From Pseudoalteromonas luteoviolacea B = ATCC 29581 (GTDB lineage Bacteria > Pseudomonadota > Gammaproteobacteria > Enterobacterales > Alteromonadaceae), in contig CAPN01000051.1 of NCBI GenBank assembly GCA_000333235.1, positions 434,001 through 498,000 on the forward strand: a DNA stretch of 64,000 nt, in the 5' to 3' direction. The notes beneath the pieces are model-generated. The model searched no databases, was not told the DNA's origin, and saw only the letters and a list, made by a program, of their open reading frames with translations. Numbering within the stretch: the stretch's first letter is position 1; each line of letters begins with the position of its first letter. Below are positions 16,565 to 25,388 of this stretch, in pieces. Both the position numbers and the translations under genes were made by a program.

Positions 16565-19516
16565 TTAGAAAGTGTAACGAACACCTAGGTTATAACGTGG
16601 CCCAGTTTGAGTCACATTAAGTACTTGTTCTTTCGCTCGACCGTGTGAGCGTCCGTATTCATCCGTTAAGTTTAGACCTTCAAAGAAAATTGTCGTCTTT
16701 TCATTGAGATCGTAGCTTACGCTCGCGTCCCATTGTCCATAGGCTTCAACATACCACGGATGCGCACCGGTACCTTGACCCGTTGCAGCTAAGAACTCAT
16801 CGCGCCAGTTATAAGCGATACGTGCTTGTAATCCATCCATTTCGTAAAACGCAATGAAGTTTGCTGAATCACTTAAACCAAGTAACGCAAATTGTTGGTC
16901 GAGGCTAAAGTTGTCGTATGCGATGTCGCCATCAACAAACGTTAAGTTTGCTATAACGCCAAAACCATTATCGAATACGTGCTGCGCTGCGATTTCCCAG
17001 CCTTTCAGTGTTGCTTCTTTTTGGTTAACCGGCACTGTAATATTGAACAACGCGGCTGCATCATCACCAGCAATACCAAAGATAGTAGAGCCATCTACAG
17101 AATCTGGGTAATTAGTTAAAATGTAGTTACGGATCGCATCTGCATTTAAGCCAACCGCTGCCACCGCTTCTTGATAACGAGAGCCTTGCGCTGGGTGAGG
17201 TAAGTTAAATACGGCTTCACGTTCGATGCTCGTACCAATGAAGTTTTCGACGTCTTTGTGGAAATAACCGATTGCTGCATAACTGCCTTCGTCGTAATAC
17301 CACTCAATGGACAGATCTAAGTTGGTTGATTCAAACGGTTTAAGTGCGGGATTGCCACGAGAGCCAGTACCACCATCAATACGCACAAGTGAATTGACGG
17401 TTAGACCACCTTGAATGTCTGAGTAGCTCGGACGAGCAATGGTTTTGCTGTAAGAAGCGCGAACAATGACATCTTCAACGACTTCAAGACTTGCATCGAT
17501 GTTTGGTAAGACGTTGCTGTAATCGCCTTTTAGTTCAGTAAAATCTTGCTCACCTGTAGCAATCAAATTGAATTCATTAGCCGCAACCCACCCAATATTG
17601 CTGTAAGTTGGTACTAAAGCACGTGACACTACGTCGGTTTTTTCATAACGAATACCCGTGATCACCGTCAGCGGCATTTGATCGATTTCGGTGACAATCT
17701 TGGCTTGCACGAACGCAGATGAAGACTCTTCAGTGGTGCGGCGATCTGTTGTGTAATCTTTCGATGTACAGAATCCATTGCCGCAATCACCTGCACCCGG
17801 AACGGCGTAAAGCTCTGCTGCACGGGCACGAACTGAGTTAAAGTCCCACTCAAAGAATTGATTGATAAGCGCTTGTGAATCGCTACCTGGAATACCGAAG
17901 CGATCCGCGACGCTAGCCATAGGCCAAAATGAACTGTCGAAGTCGCCCGCTGCGCCGACGCCACCCCATGTGTCGCGTTGTACGTTAGAAAACGCAGAGC
18001 GGTTGCTGACTTCGGTAGTCGACACACCAAAGTCGATGCTTTCGACAATGCTGTCATCAAATACGTATTGGCCTTTAAGCTGTAACTGGTCAATGTCGCT
18101 GCGCATCATACTGTTTCGGAACGAGCTACCTGTTACACGCATGTCTTCAGGGCGGATCGTTGATACGCCATCCGGATAGGTGATTTCGAGTACAGGGAAA
18201 TCTTTATCGAAATGAGCGGTGGTTACTGCACGAACCCAAGTGGCTGCACTTAACACGTTGTTGCTGCCGTATGGGCTATCAGGCGCTGAATTTGCTGAAG
18301 AGCTATGATAATCCACTTCAAACTTTAAGTTATCGTTGGTTTGCCATTCAAGGTTAAAGCCAAGTGATTTATTCTCGTTGTATGAGGCAAAGTCACCAGC
18401 ACCCATCGAGAAATCGCCCGGGCCACCACGGGTGTCTTCTGAATAAATAAGCGGTGAGGCTACAGGTCCGTTTGTCCATTCACCGGTTGAAGGGCCAAAG
18501 TTAAACCACGCAGAAAGGTCGTTGAATTGAGTCGCCACTTCGTTCTTTGAGTAAGTGTAGTCGAGAGTCGTTGTTACACTGTCGATAGGGCGGTATTGCA
18601 AGACAAGTTGACCATTGGTTCTAGTACGTTGTACTTCGTTAAAGCTGTAACCTAAGCTTTGCGGTACAGAATAAATGGAGTCTTCAGTAGGGCGGTTAAT
18701 ATGACCTGAATCTGGACCATCTGGTATCCCCCCCCAATCTGCGGTACCCGCGCCCCAATCTTGGTCTACAGAACCTGGGAAACTACGCCAACCTGTACCA
18801 ACATTTGCTTGTTGGTTACCGCTTTTACGCTCTTGATAACTACCAGAAAGCGCAATGCCAAAGGTGTCGTCTGCAAACGTATTGCTATAAAGACCAGAAA
18901 ATTCTGGCGTTACACCGCTATTATCTTCTGAGGAGGTGTCGACGACTGCTTTCGCCCCAACGGTTGCTTTTAGCCCTGGTGCGTTTAATGGGCGTGTGGT
19001 TAGAATATTAATGGTTGAACCCATGCCACCAGTCGGTACGCTTGCACGGCCAGTTTTGTACACTTCAACAGCAGCGATACCTTCTGAGGCAAGGTTTGCA
19101 AAATCAAATGAACGTGATGACGATGCCGATGTTGCTTCGAGCGAAGAGGCTGGCATTTGACGGCCATTTAGGGTAACTAAATTAAAATCTGGGCCAAAAC
19201 CACGCACGGTTACTCGGCTGCCTTCACCATTGGCACGATCAATCGACACACCAGAGATCCTTTGTAGCGATTCAGCAAGGTTTGTGTCAGGGAATTTACC
19301 GATATCTTCAGAAGAAATGGAATCGACAACACCATTGGCATTTCGTTTCAAATCCATTGATTTGATCAAACTGCCTTTGATGCCTTTAACTTCAATTACT
19401 TCCATTGCTTCTTCTTCCGCTGCGTAGGCAGTGGTTGTAAGTGTACCCAGTACAAGCGATAGAGCTGTCGCTAACCGAGTTCTTTGCAAGCGTTTGGTTG
19501 TCATCATTGTTCTCAT
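16565..19516 (-). CDS. TonB-dependent receptor of the glucoside/halogenase locus
   Basis: 983 residues. A signal peptide is followed by AYA-AEEE. A TonB-box-like stretch MEVIEVKGIKGSL and a plug domain (SSEDIGKFPDTNLAESLQRI, about 47-66) precede a long beta-barrel that ends with aromatic Phe (VRYTF). The plug style is that of Alteromonadales and Xanthomonas receptors for carbohydrates. It heads the operon with two halogenase-like genes, SapC and a cupin, and two LacI-type operators lie 21-63 bp upstream. It probably imports an oligosaccharide or glucoside through the outer membrane; the ligand is not readable. Confidence 0.92.
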   Translation of the reverse strand: MRTMMTTKRLQRTRLATALSLVLGTLTTTAYAAEEEAMEVIEVKGIKGSLIKSMDLKRNANGVVDSISSEDIGKFPDTNLAESLQRISGVSIDRANGEGSRVTVRGFGPDFNLVTLNGRQMPASSLEATSASSSRSFDFANLASEGIAAVEVYKTGRASVPTGGMGSTINILTTRPLNAPGLKATVGAKAVVDTSSEDNSGVTPEFSGLYSNTFADDTFGIALSGSYQERKSGNQQANVGTGWRSFPGSVDQDWGAGTADWGGIPDGPDSGHINRPTEDSIYSVPQSLGYSFNEVQRTRTNGQLVLQYRPIDSVTTTLDYTYSKNEVATQFNDLSAWFNFGPSTGEWTNGPVASPLIYSEDTRGGPGDFSMGAGDFASYNENKSLGFNLEWQTNDNLKFEVDYHSSSANSAPDSPYGSNNVLSAATWVRAVTTAHFDKDFPVLEITYPDGVSTIRPEDMRVTGSSFRNSMMRSDIDQLQLKGQYVFDDSIVESIDFGVSTTEVSNRSAFSNVQRDTWGGVGAAGDFDSSFWPMASVADRFGIPGSDSQALINQFFEWDFNSVRARAAELYAVPGAGDCGNGFCTSKDYTTDRRTTEESSSAFVQAKIVTEIDQMPLTVITGIRYEKTDVVSRALVPTYSNIGWVAANEFNLIATGEQDFTELKGDYSNVLPNIDASLEVVEDVIVRASYSKTIARPSYSDIQGGLTVNSLVRIDGGTGSRGNPALKPFESTNLDLSIEWYYDEGSYAAIGYFHKDVENFIGTSIEREAVFNLPHPAQGSRYQEAVAAVGLNADAIRNYILTNYPDSVDGSTIFGIAGDDAAALFNITVPVNQKEATLKGWEIAAQHVFDNGFGVIANLTFVDGDIAYDNFSLDQQFALLGLSDSANFIAFYEMDGLQARIAYNWRDEFLAATGQGTGAHPWYVEAYGQWDASVSYDLNEKTTIFFEGLNLTDEYGRSHGRAKEQVLNVTQTGPRYNLGVRYTF

Positions 19517-19536
19517 CTTGTTGTGGTTATTTTCAC

Positions 19537-19550
19537 TGTAAGCGCTTACA
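19537..19550. promoter_or_regulatory. Perfect LacI-type operator upstream of the TonB receptor
   Basis: TGTAAGCGCTTACA is a perfect 14-bp palindrome, 21 bp upstream of the TonB receptor start on the minus strand. It is the consensus form of the operators at 7273 and 7328 beside the glucosidase genes. Confidence 0.85.
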
Positions 19551-19565
19551 TTTTGAATTATTAAA

Positions 19566-19579
19566 TGTAAGCGCTTTCA
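19566..19579. promoter_or_regulatory. Second LacI-type operator upstream of the TonB receptor
   Basis: TGTAAGCGCTTTCA differs by one base from the perfect copy 29 bp away (centre to centre). Paired operators here mirror the paired operators between GH1 and the MFS gene. Confidence 0.75.
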
Positions 19580-19890
19580 TTAGATTAGGCGATTGATATT
19601 TGATCGTCAATTGTGAATTAACAAAAAATTCAAAGATAAAGGCTAACCCATTAAAATGTATGAAATTAATTAGGGCAAAAGTAAGGGGGATAAATTTACC
19701 TAATGGTGGTCAACGTTACTCTATTATTACTATTTTGAATACGTATGCAGATTGTTATGCCTTTTGAGCTTTTCTTACTTTCAAGGATCTGTGACTATCA
19801 CACGATTGACTATTTATGCTAATAAATGGCAATTATATTCATGTCTAGGTTGTTTATCTTTGTGGTATTGGGTAGTGTGAAGAAAAAATA
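19580..19890. other. Non-coding interval upstream of alsT
   Basis: AT-rich spacer between the operators of the TonB operon and the alsT start. It must hold the alsT promoter, but I cannot fix one. A short palindrome TGTGA-CTA-TCACA (19790-19802) is the only structure seen. Confidence 0.4.
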
Positions 19891-21312
19891 ATGGGGAATA
19901 TTGTGGAGATTGTGCAACTTATCAATAACTTGCTTTGGGGACAGGGGCAGGTTTTAATTTTTCTGCTGATAGCAGCAGGGTTGTGGTTCAGCGTTTCATT
20001 TAAAGCCATTCAGATCAGTCATTTTTCCCACATGTTGTATTTAATAAAAGTGAGCGTGAAATCCGATAAAGGTAGCATAAGTTCGTTTCAAGCTCTGTGT
20101 ACAGGCTTATCGGCGCGAGTCGGTACTGGAAATTTAGCCGGTGTCGCGGTGGCAGTATCGCTAGGTGGGCCAGGGGCGATTTTTTGGATGTGGGTGATTG
20201 CGCTGCTTGGCATGGCGACAGGCTTCGCGGAGAGTGTACTAGGTCAAATTTATAAAGTAAGAGACAGTAATGGTGATTTCCGAGGTGGGCCTGCTTATTA
20301 CATTCGCTTAGGTTTAAATAAGCCATGGCTTGCAACACTATTTTCGTTTTGCTTGTTTTTAGGCTATGGATCGAGTTTTAGTGCCATGCAAGCGAACACC
20401 ATTAGTGAAGCTTTATTTAATGCATTTGAAGTGCCGCCAATGATCACTGGAATATGTTTAGTGCTTGTTGCGGGCAGTATTATTTTAGGTGGACTTAAAC
20501 GGATCGCATGGTTTGCACAAATGATAGTACCAGTAATGGGCGTATTGTTTATTGCGACTGCAGTTTGGGTTGCGATAATAAACGCGCACAAGTTACCCGA
20601 TATGTTTTACGTTATTTTTACTCATGCATTTGGCTTAACAGAAGCCGGTGCGGGGGCGCTTGGCGCGGCGATAAAAAACGGTGTACAACGTGGATTGTAT
20701 TCAAACGAAGCGGGGGCCGGCAGTGTGCCACATGCTGCGGCAATGGCAACACCTACACCGAATCATCCGGTAACACAGGGCTACTTACAAATGTTTGGCG
20801 TCTTCTTTGACACAATCGTGCTTTGCAGCTGTACGGCTATTGTCATTTTGCTTTCTGGTGTCGAATTTGGTGGAGCAATGGAGGGCATTGGCCTAACCCA
20901 AGACGCCATGGCTGTGCATCTGGGCAGTTATGGTAATGCCTATGTTGCCGTGATTTTATTTTTGTTTGCGTTTAGCTCTGTGGTCGCAAATTACGCTTAT
21001 GCAGAAAGTAACCTACACTTTTTCAAGCTCGACAACAAAGTAGGTCGCAATGCTTATACTTTGATTTATTTAGCAATGGTGCTTTGGGGGGCAAACGCAT
21101 CACTCAAACAAGTGTGGGATTTAGCCGATATGGCACTTGGTTTGATGACTTTAGTGAATGTTTACGCCATTTTTCTTTTAACTCCCACGATAAAACTTGC
21201 GCTGCAAGACTATTGGCAACAAGTCAAATCGGCGCAAGGCTTTTCATTTGTGAACACCGCTAAACACGTTCAGGGCAGGGTAAGTCATCAAATATGGAAT
21301 AATGAAAAATAA
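19891..21312 (+). CDS. Sodium:alanine/glycine symporter (AGCS family)
   Basis: 473 residues, polytopic inner-membrane protein. Family motifs are present: LSARVGTGNLAGVAVAVSLG (about 69-88), GGPAYYIRLGLNKPW, and SNEAGAGSVPHAAAMA (about 271-286). It couples Na+ entry to uptake of small amino acids such as alanine or glycine. It is divergent from the TonB operon and convergent with the next gene, with which it shares a terminator. Resembles AlsT/DagA proteins; substrate not readable. Confidence 0.92.
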   Translation: MGNIVEIVQLINNLLWGQGQVLIFLLIAAGLWFSVSFKAIQISHFSHMLYLIKVSVKSDKGSISSFQALCTGLSARVGTGNLAGVAVAVSLGGPGAIFWMWVIALLGMATGFAESVLGQIYKVRDSNGDFRGGPAYYIRLGLNKPWLATLFSFCLFLGYGSSFSAMQANTISEALFNAFEVPPMITGICLVLVAGSIILGGLKRIAWFAQMIVPVMGVLFIATAVWVAIINAHKLPDMFYVIFTHAFGLTEAGAGALGAAIKNGVQRGLYSNEAGAGSVPHAAAMATPTPNHPVTQGYLQMFGVFFDTIVLCSCTAIVILLSGVEFGGAMEGIGLTQDAMAVHLGSYGNAYVAVILFLFAFSSVVANYAYAESNLHFFKLDNKVGRNAYTLIYLAMVLWGANASLKQVWDLADMALGLMTLVNVYAIFLLTPTIKLALQDYWQQVKSAQGFSFVNTAKHVQGRVSHQIWNNEK

Positions 21313-21331
21313 GCTTAGCTTATTAGGATAG

Positions 21332-21359
21332 CAACAAGTAGGGCTTTCTCTACTTGTTG
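21332..21359. terminator. Bidirectional terminator-like hairpin after alsT
   Basis: CAACAAGTAG (21332-21341) pairs perfectly with CTACTTGTTG (21350-21359) across an 8-nt loop. It separates two converging genes, and the 3' arm includes the stop codon of the minus-strand gene. The T run is weak. Confidence 0.6.
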
Positions 21360-22213
21360 TTATTAAGAGCATTTTGCCAATAGGCTAACGCTTTTTCTCT
21401 TTCATTCATTGGTAAATGGTCTAATACCCATTTTTGGTAGTCAGCTGAATGACTAAGACGCTCGATAGCCGCATTCAATTTATTGAGGATTGGTGCGATT
21501 GTCGCGCTTTTTGAACAGGCAAAATAAACTAATTGAAAGGGTTCGGTCTCTTGATAATCAAGGTAATAGAACTTGTCTTCGTGTGGGCCTTCTTTTGGTT
21601 TTTCATACTCGATCATCATATCAATAAAGCCATGATGCAACATCGGTTGTAATTGATAAACCGAATCGGTCGAGCTTGTACGTTTGTATACCGCCTTGGT
21701 TTTTCCTAGTTTAGCTAATAGTTCATCTGTCGTTTTGCCATAACTTCGCTCTGACTCGATACCAAGAACCGGAAATTTACGACTATTTAACAGTAATTCG
21801 AGTGAAATCGGAGCTTCACCTTCAAATTTTGCTAATGTTTTTCCCCATTCTGATGTTCTATCTAACATCAATCGCAGACGAGATTCCATCATATACGGTG
21901 CGCTAAATTGGTAGTGTTTTTCACGTTCTGGATTTTTTAATATCCACGGAGAGCAAGCGCTCGGGTGCTTTAGCAGTGTTTGTCTGCCTCTATTTCTCGG
22001 CATAACCGAAATTAGGTAAGGGCCTTCGTATTGCGCTAGAACGGATTTCACTAGTTTGGCTTGAAAGGAGTTTTCGTGTTCTGGACTTAGCCATGACTCG
22101 GCATCAATGATCAGCAATTTTTCTTGTGAATGAGCGCTAAACCAAACGCAGCTGATGAATAACATCAACAACCGATACCCACCCAGTTTTATTTGCCAAC
22201 CAACCATATTCAA
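21350..22213 (-). CDS. Periplasmic solute-binding-protein-like protein (SBP_bac_3-like)
   Basis: 287 residues, with an N-terminal hydrophobic signal sequence ending near FSAHSQ. The body resembles the type-3 solute-binding fold used by orphan periplasmic proteins in Alteromonadales: MPRNRGRQTLLKHPSACSPW (about 71-90), FSAPYMMESRLRLML, and a C-terminal INAAIERLSHSADYQKW-like helix. No ABC permease or ATPase is adjacent, so it may be an orphan sensor or a stand-alone binding protein rather than a transport component. Ligand unknown. Confidence 0.6.
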   Translation of the reverse strand: MNMVGWQIKLGGYRLLMLFISCVWFSAHSQEKLLIIDAESWLSPEHENSFQAKLVKSVLAQYEGPYLISVMPRNRGRQTLLKHPSACSPWILKNPEREKHYQFSAPYMMESRLRLMLDRTSEWGKTLAKFEGEAPISLELLLNSRKFPVLGIESERSYGKTTDELLAKLGKTKAVYKRTSSTDSVYQLQPMLHHGFIDMMIEYEKPKEGPHEDKFYYLDYQETEPFQLVYFACSKSATIAPILNKLNAAIERLSHSADYQKWVLDHLPMNEREKALAYWQNALNNNK

Positions 22214-22341
22214 CTCACGTTTTTTATTATTTTAAGGATAGTCTACGCGGCGTAATTAGAATAATCCGCTACGCTTAATTTACTGATTGCTCAAGTTAAT
22301 GCAATAAAGCTCCATAATTTATCCTAAATTGATTGTTAACG

Positions 22342-22412
22342 TAAGCCTCGTCAATTCGGCTTAGGCCGCTGCGTCTTGACTTCCAAGCAAGTCACACGGA
22401 AGTGACTTTTTT
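22342..22412 (+). promoter_or_regulatory. Attenuator-like leader upstream of the methyltransferase/HNH pair
   Basis: First hairpin TAAGCC (22342-22347)/GGCTTA (22358-22363). Then three complementary segments: A TGACTT (22377-22382), B AAGTCAC (22389-22395), C GTGACTT (22402-22408), followed by a T run. B can pair with A or with C. The B-C hairpin is an intrinsic terminator, and A-B would prevent it. No plus-strand gene ends here, so this is a leader or a small RNA rather than the end of a coding operon. Confidence 0.5.
22389..22412 (+). terminator. Intrinsic terminator within the leader
   Basis: AAGTCAC (22389-22395), 6-nt loop, GTGACTT (22402-22408), T run to 22412. It lies 66 bp before the methyltransferase start. 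Confidence 0.6.
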
Positions 22413-22478
22413 ATCATTGCAGCTTCTAACTATTTGTTTTATCTTGATGGGGAAAGGATTTAACACAAAATACTCAAC

Positions 22479-23072
22479 ATGAATAATACGCTTCGTTATT
22501 ACGATAACCATGCGATCTCTTACCATGACACCACGCTTTCATTGGATATGAGCAAGGCTTACACGCGCTTTTTGCCGTACGTAAAACCAAAAGGTAAGAT
22601 ATTAGATTTAGGTTGTGGGTCAGGAAGAGATACTAAACATTTCCAAGCTATTGGCTACGAGGTTACTGCTGTAGAACCTTCCACTAAATTAAGAGAATTA
22701 GCCATTAATTTTCTTGATCATGAAGTACTTAATTTAACTTTTCAAACAATCAATTTTTTTAACCATTTTGATGCAATATGGTGCTGTGCAAGTTTGCTCC
22801 ATGTTCCACAAAATGAACTCGAGAGTGTGCTTCGAAGACTATACATGGCTCTTGCCGATGGTGGTGTTTTATATATATCGGTTAAAGAAGGGCAAGGCCA
22901 ACACATAATAGATGGCCGCTTTTTCCAATATTACTCCCAGCAAGGACTAGTCGAACAGGTGACTAAAAATGAAGAGTTCACTTTGTTAGAAGTTTGGCTC
23001 AATGAAGACCAACGTTCAAATCAGCAGTCAACTAAGTGGTTAAATGCGATATTTCGCAAGGATTGGTCTTAA
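22479..23072 (+). CDS. Class I SAM-dependent methyltransferase
   Basis: 197 residues. SAM-binding motif I KILDLGCGSGRDTKHF (about 40-55) and the acidic post-I residue in VTAVEPS (about 62) are clear; FDAIWCCASLLHVP supplies motif IV-like and following elements. The family resembles small-molecule or tellurite-resistance-like methyltransferases, and no DNA-target motif is evident. The stop TAA is directly followed by the ATG of the HNH nuclease gene, so the two are translationally coupled. The region is more AT-rich than its surroundings. Substrate unknown. Confidence 0.8.
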   Translation: MNNTLRYYDNHAISYHDTTLSLDMSKAYTRFLPYVKPKGKILDLGCGSGRDTKHFQAIGYEVTAVEPSTKLRELAINFLDHEVLNLTFQTINFFNHFDAIWCCASLLHVPQNELESVLRRLYMALADGGVLYISVKEGQGQHIIDGRFFQYYSQQGLVEQVTKNEEFTLLEVWLNEDQRSNQQSTKWLNAIFRKDWS

Positions 23073-24164
23073 ATGCCGAGTGTCCAGACTCAAATAGAGT
23101 TTATTTCATATATCCAACGCTTGGTTGTAGAAGGTGAATTTACGGCTACGTACAAGTTCGCAATGTTACATGCATTAGCTGATATTTGTGTCGAAAGTGA
23201 ACAATTAGACGAGTATGAGCAGCTAATTATTCCTTTTGAAAAGTTAATTGATAAATTGCTGCAACTTTATTGGGACCATGCTGCTCCATTTTCAGTAAGC
23301 CAGAATGAATCGTTTGTGCTGGTACAAAATAGCATGAAACAAATCAAGTTTATTTCAGAAATTGAAAAGCTTAAGCGCAATGGCATTACTACGTTTTCAA
23401 AATTTAAACAATCTTTAGAATACCCAAAAGTAATAAAGCGGTTAAAACCGGCTTTAAAGGAAGGTCCATTAGAAAGGTTGCAAAAATTAGCTAATGTTGA
23501 AGAATGCTTTTTATATCCGCATCGCTTTTCTAGTGCTTCAGCTAAAGGCCAAGTAATAACATTAAACGTAGGAATAGCATTTTGCTTTAGGCGATTTTAC
23601 GATTTAGTTGTACATATTGCGAGAAATGAATGGATCAAAAAGATCCAAAGCTATAAACCGAATCAAATAGTTTTGGGTAAAATGTCGTCCCTAGAAAACT
23701 TCCTTTTCAGCAATGAACGACGCAATCTAGCACTTGCTTCAACGGTGTTCTTTGAATTGCAAAAAGGTAAATGTTTTTACTGTAAAAAACCTATCTCAAA
23801 CCAAGATACAGCGCAAGTTGACCATTTTATACCTTTCGCTCGTTATCCAAACGATACAGCACACAATTTCGTGCTCGCTCATGCCTCGTGTAATAATAGT
23901 AAAAATGATTATCTTGCTTCGTTCGTGCACCGCGATAATTGGTATGAGCAAAATATCGGTAAATATGAACGCGAGATAGAGGTTTCACTTGGCAATGAGT
24001 TTATTGCGAATAGCGAACTATCTTTAGCTGTATGTAATTGGGCTTATCAGCAAGCAAGTCAAACAGGCGCTAAATACTGGCTCGCTAGAGGTGAATTTGA
24101 TCATGACATGCCAACACAGCCTAGTAAAATGGTTGCAGAAACGAAAGGAACTTATCGTTTCTAG
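23073..24164 (+). CDS. HNH endonuclease-domain protein
   Basis: 363 residues. The C-terminal third carries an HNH nuclease: CFYCKKP (zinc cysteines, about 233-239), VDHFIPFARYPND (catalytic DH), and HNFVLAHASCNNSKNDYL (about 264-282). The N-terminal 200 residues are helical and unassigned. It starts immediately after the methyltransferase stop (TAAATG), which implies a functional pair. A nuclease coupled to a methyltransferase in an AT-rich island suggests a defence or DNA-modification role, but that is inference. No helicase or other partner is adjacent. Confidence 0.8.
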   Translation: MPSVQTQIEFISYIQRLVVEGEFTATYKFAMLHALADICVESEQLDEYEQLIIPFEKLIDKLLQLYWDHAAPFSVSQNESFVLVQNSMKQIKFISEIEKLKRNGITTFSKFKQSLEYPKVIKRLKPALKEGPLERLQKLANVEECFLYPHRFSSASAKGQVITLNVGIAFCFRRFYDLVVHIARNEWIKKIQSYKPNQIVLGKMSSLENFLFSNERRNLALASTVFFELQKGKCFYCKKPISNQDTAQVDHFIPFARYPNDTAHNFVLAHASCNNSKNDYLASFVHRDNWYEQNIGKYEREIEVSLGNEFIANSELSLAVCNWAYQQASQTGAKYWLARGEFDHDMPTQPSKMVAETKGTYRF

Positions 24165-24182
24165 TTAAATTAAAGGAAAATA

Positions 24183-25306
24183 ATGATCAAGAATATTTCG
24201 CGTATACTTAACGCTAGATTGTTTATATTAATATCAGCTATATCAATATTATGTGTGTTTGTTTTTTATTTCGATACGATTAACAGTTGGGTAACTAAAA
24301 ATGCATTAGTCTCAAATAAACTTCTCTTGGGAATCACAGGCGAAACCAATCAAACATTAGCTGCAATACATCATACCCAGTCAACTATCGAATTTGAGAG
24401 TTTTCATGATTTTAATTCCTTTACAGCGTTAGATTGTAAAGCGAAAAACAAAGGGAGTCTGATTGAAGATTACCAAAAAGTATACACATGGATTGATGAA
24501 AACGGTGTGAGAAATTTTAGTGATAGAAACATTGATGGAAACGCTATCGAAAAAGTCATTTATACAAAAAACGCACTAGACTACTTTGATTTAGAAATCG
24601 TTGGTTTAAACAATGAACCTGTATTTAAAAATTCGTTAGAATCTCATTTAATTTCTCTATTTAGAGCTTATGCGACTTTAATAGGACAAAAAAATTAAAG
24701 AAAGTTGATTTAAAGATTGAGATATTATCAACGGAAAACCGCTATTACGATAGACAAAAACAACTAATGGGACGAGTGAAACCTTCTTCGGGGATCTACA
24801 TACCAAATAATGGTATAGCACTCATAAAACTCGCTGATTTAGATAGAACTAGGCGCATTGTCATACATGAGGTAGTGCATGTTCTCAATCACACAATGAT
24901 CGGTAGAACACCGACTTGGTTTGATGAGGGGATAGCTGAATATTTTGAGGGAATAAATCCTGAAATGAATTTCAGTGTAATACATCCGAATAAAGATTGG
25001 CTAAATGAAAAAGGAATTTTTATTGGTCATAAAAAGACGATTAGTGCCATTATTTCGAGCTCAAATGATTGGCAGCGACGTAACTACTCGCAATTGTATA
25101 GTTCAAGTTGGTCATTAATCCATTACATTATGGAGGATGAACAAGGACGAAAAAACTTAGCTTTGTATATGGAAAATGAATCTTTTAACTCTTGTGATCT
25201 CATCGAGAGCAATATTATCCATGCTTTATTGCGTTCTAATAAACCTGATTTAGATAGGGCTTTTGATATCTTCCTACTGGCAAAGCAAGAGATTCATAGA
25301 ATTTAA
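24183..25306 (+). pseudogene. DUF4124 + peptidase-MA-like protein, interrupted by a frameshift in an A7 tract
   Basis: Two reading pieces. The 5' piece (24183-24698, 171 aa) has one membrane anchor (residues 12-30) and a DUF4124-like segment YTWIDENGVRNFSDR. The 3' piece (open around 24767-25306) has a gluzincin motif VIHEVVHVLNH, then a glutamate in WFDEGIAEYFEG, as in Peptidase_MA proteins. Adding one A to the A7 run at 24688-24694 joins them without a stop (IGQKKLKKVDLKIEILSTEN...), giving about 374 residues. So this is one gene that carries a one-base deletion, uses -1 frameshifting or transcriptional slippage, or contains a sequencing error. No separate start signal is evident for the 3' piece. 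Confidence 0.75.
24688..24694 (+). other. A7 slippage-prone tract at the frameshift
   Basis: The zero-frame codons CAA AAA AAT contain the heptamer A AAA AAT, which fits the X XXY YYZ pattern for -1 slippage; a -1 shift enters the frame of the downstream peptidase domain. The zero-frame stop TAA follows immediately. Confidence 0.6.
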
Positions 25307-25339
25307 GCTCGAATTTTTATAGGTCAATGTAATTAGGTA

Positions 25340-25370
25340 AGACTGTAGGGCGAGATACGCGCTACAGTCT
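25340..25370. terminator. Hairpin between converging peptidase genes
   Basis: AGACTGTAG (25340-25348) pairs with CTACAGTCT (25362-25370), with further GCG/CGC pairing inside. No long T run, so it is a probable bidirectional terminator with moderate confidence. Confidence 0.5.
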
Positions 25371-25388
25371 AGGCTGTTAGAAGTCGTC

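Noticed and set aside
19790..19802. TGTGA-CTA-TCACA as a CRP site upstream of alsT
   Set aside because: The half-site spacing is 3 bp; CRP needs 6 bp between TGTGA and TCACA.
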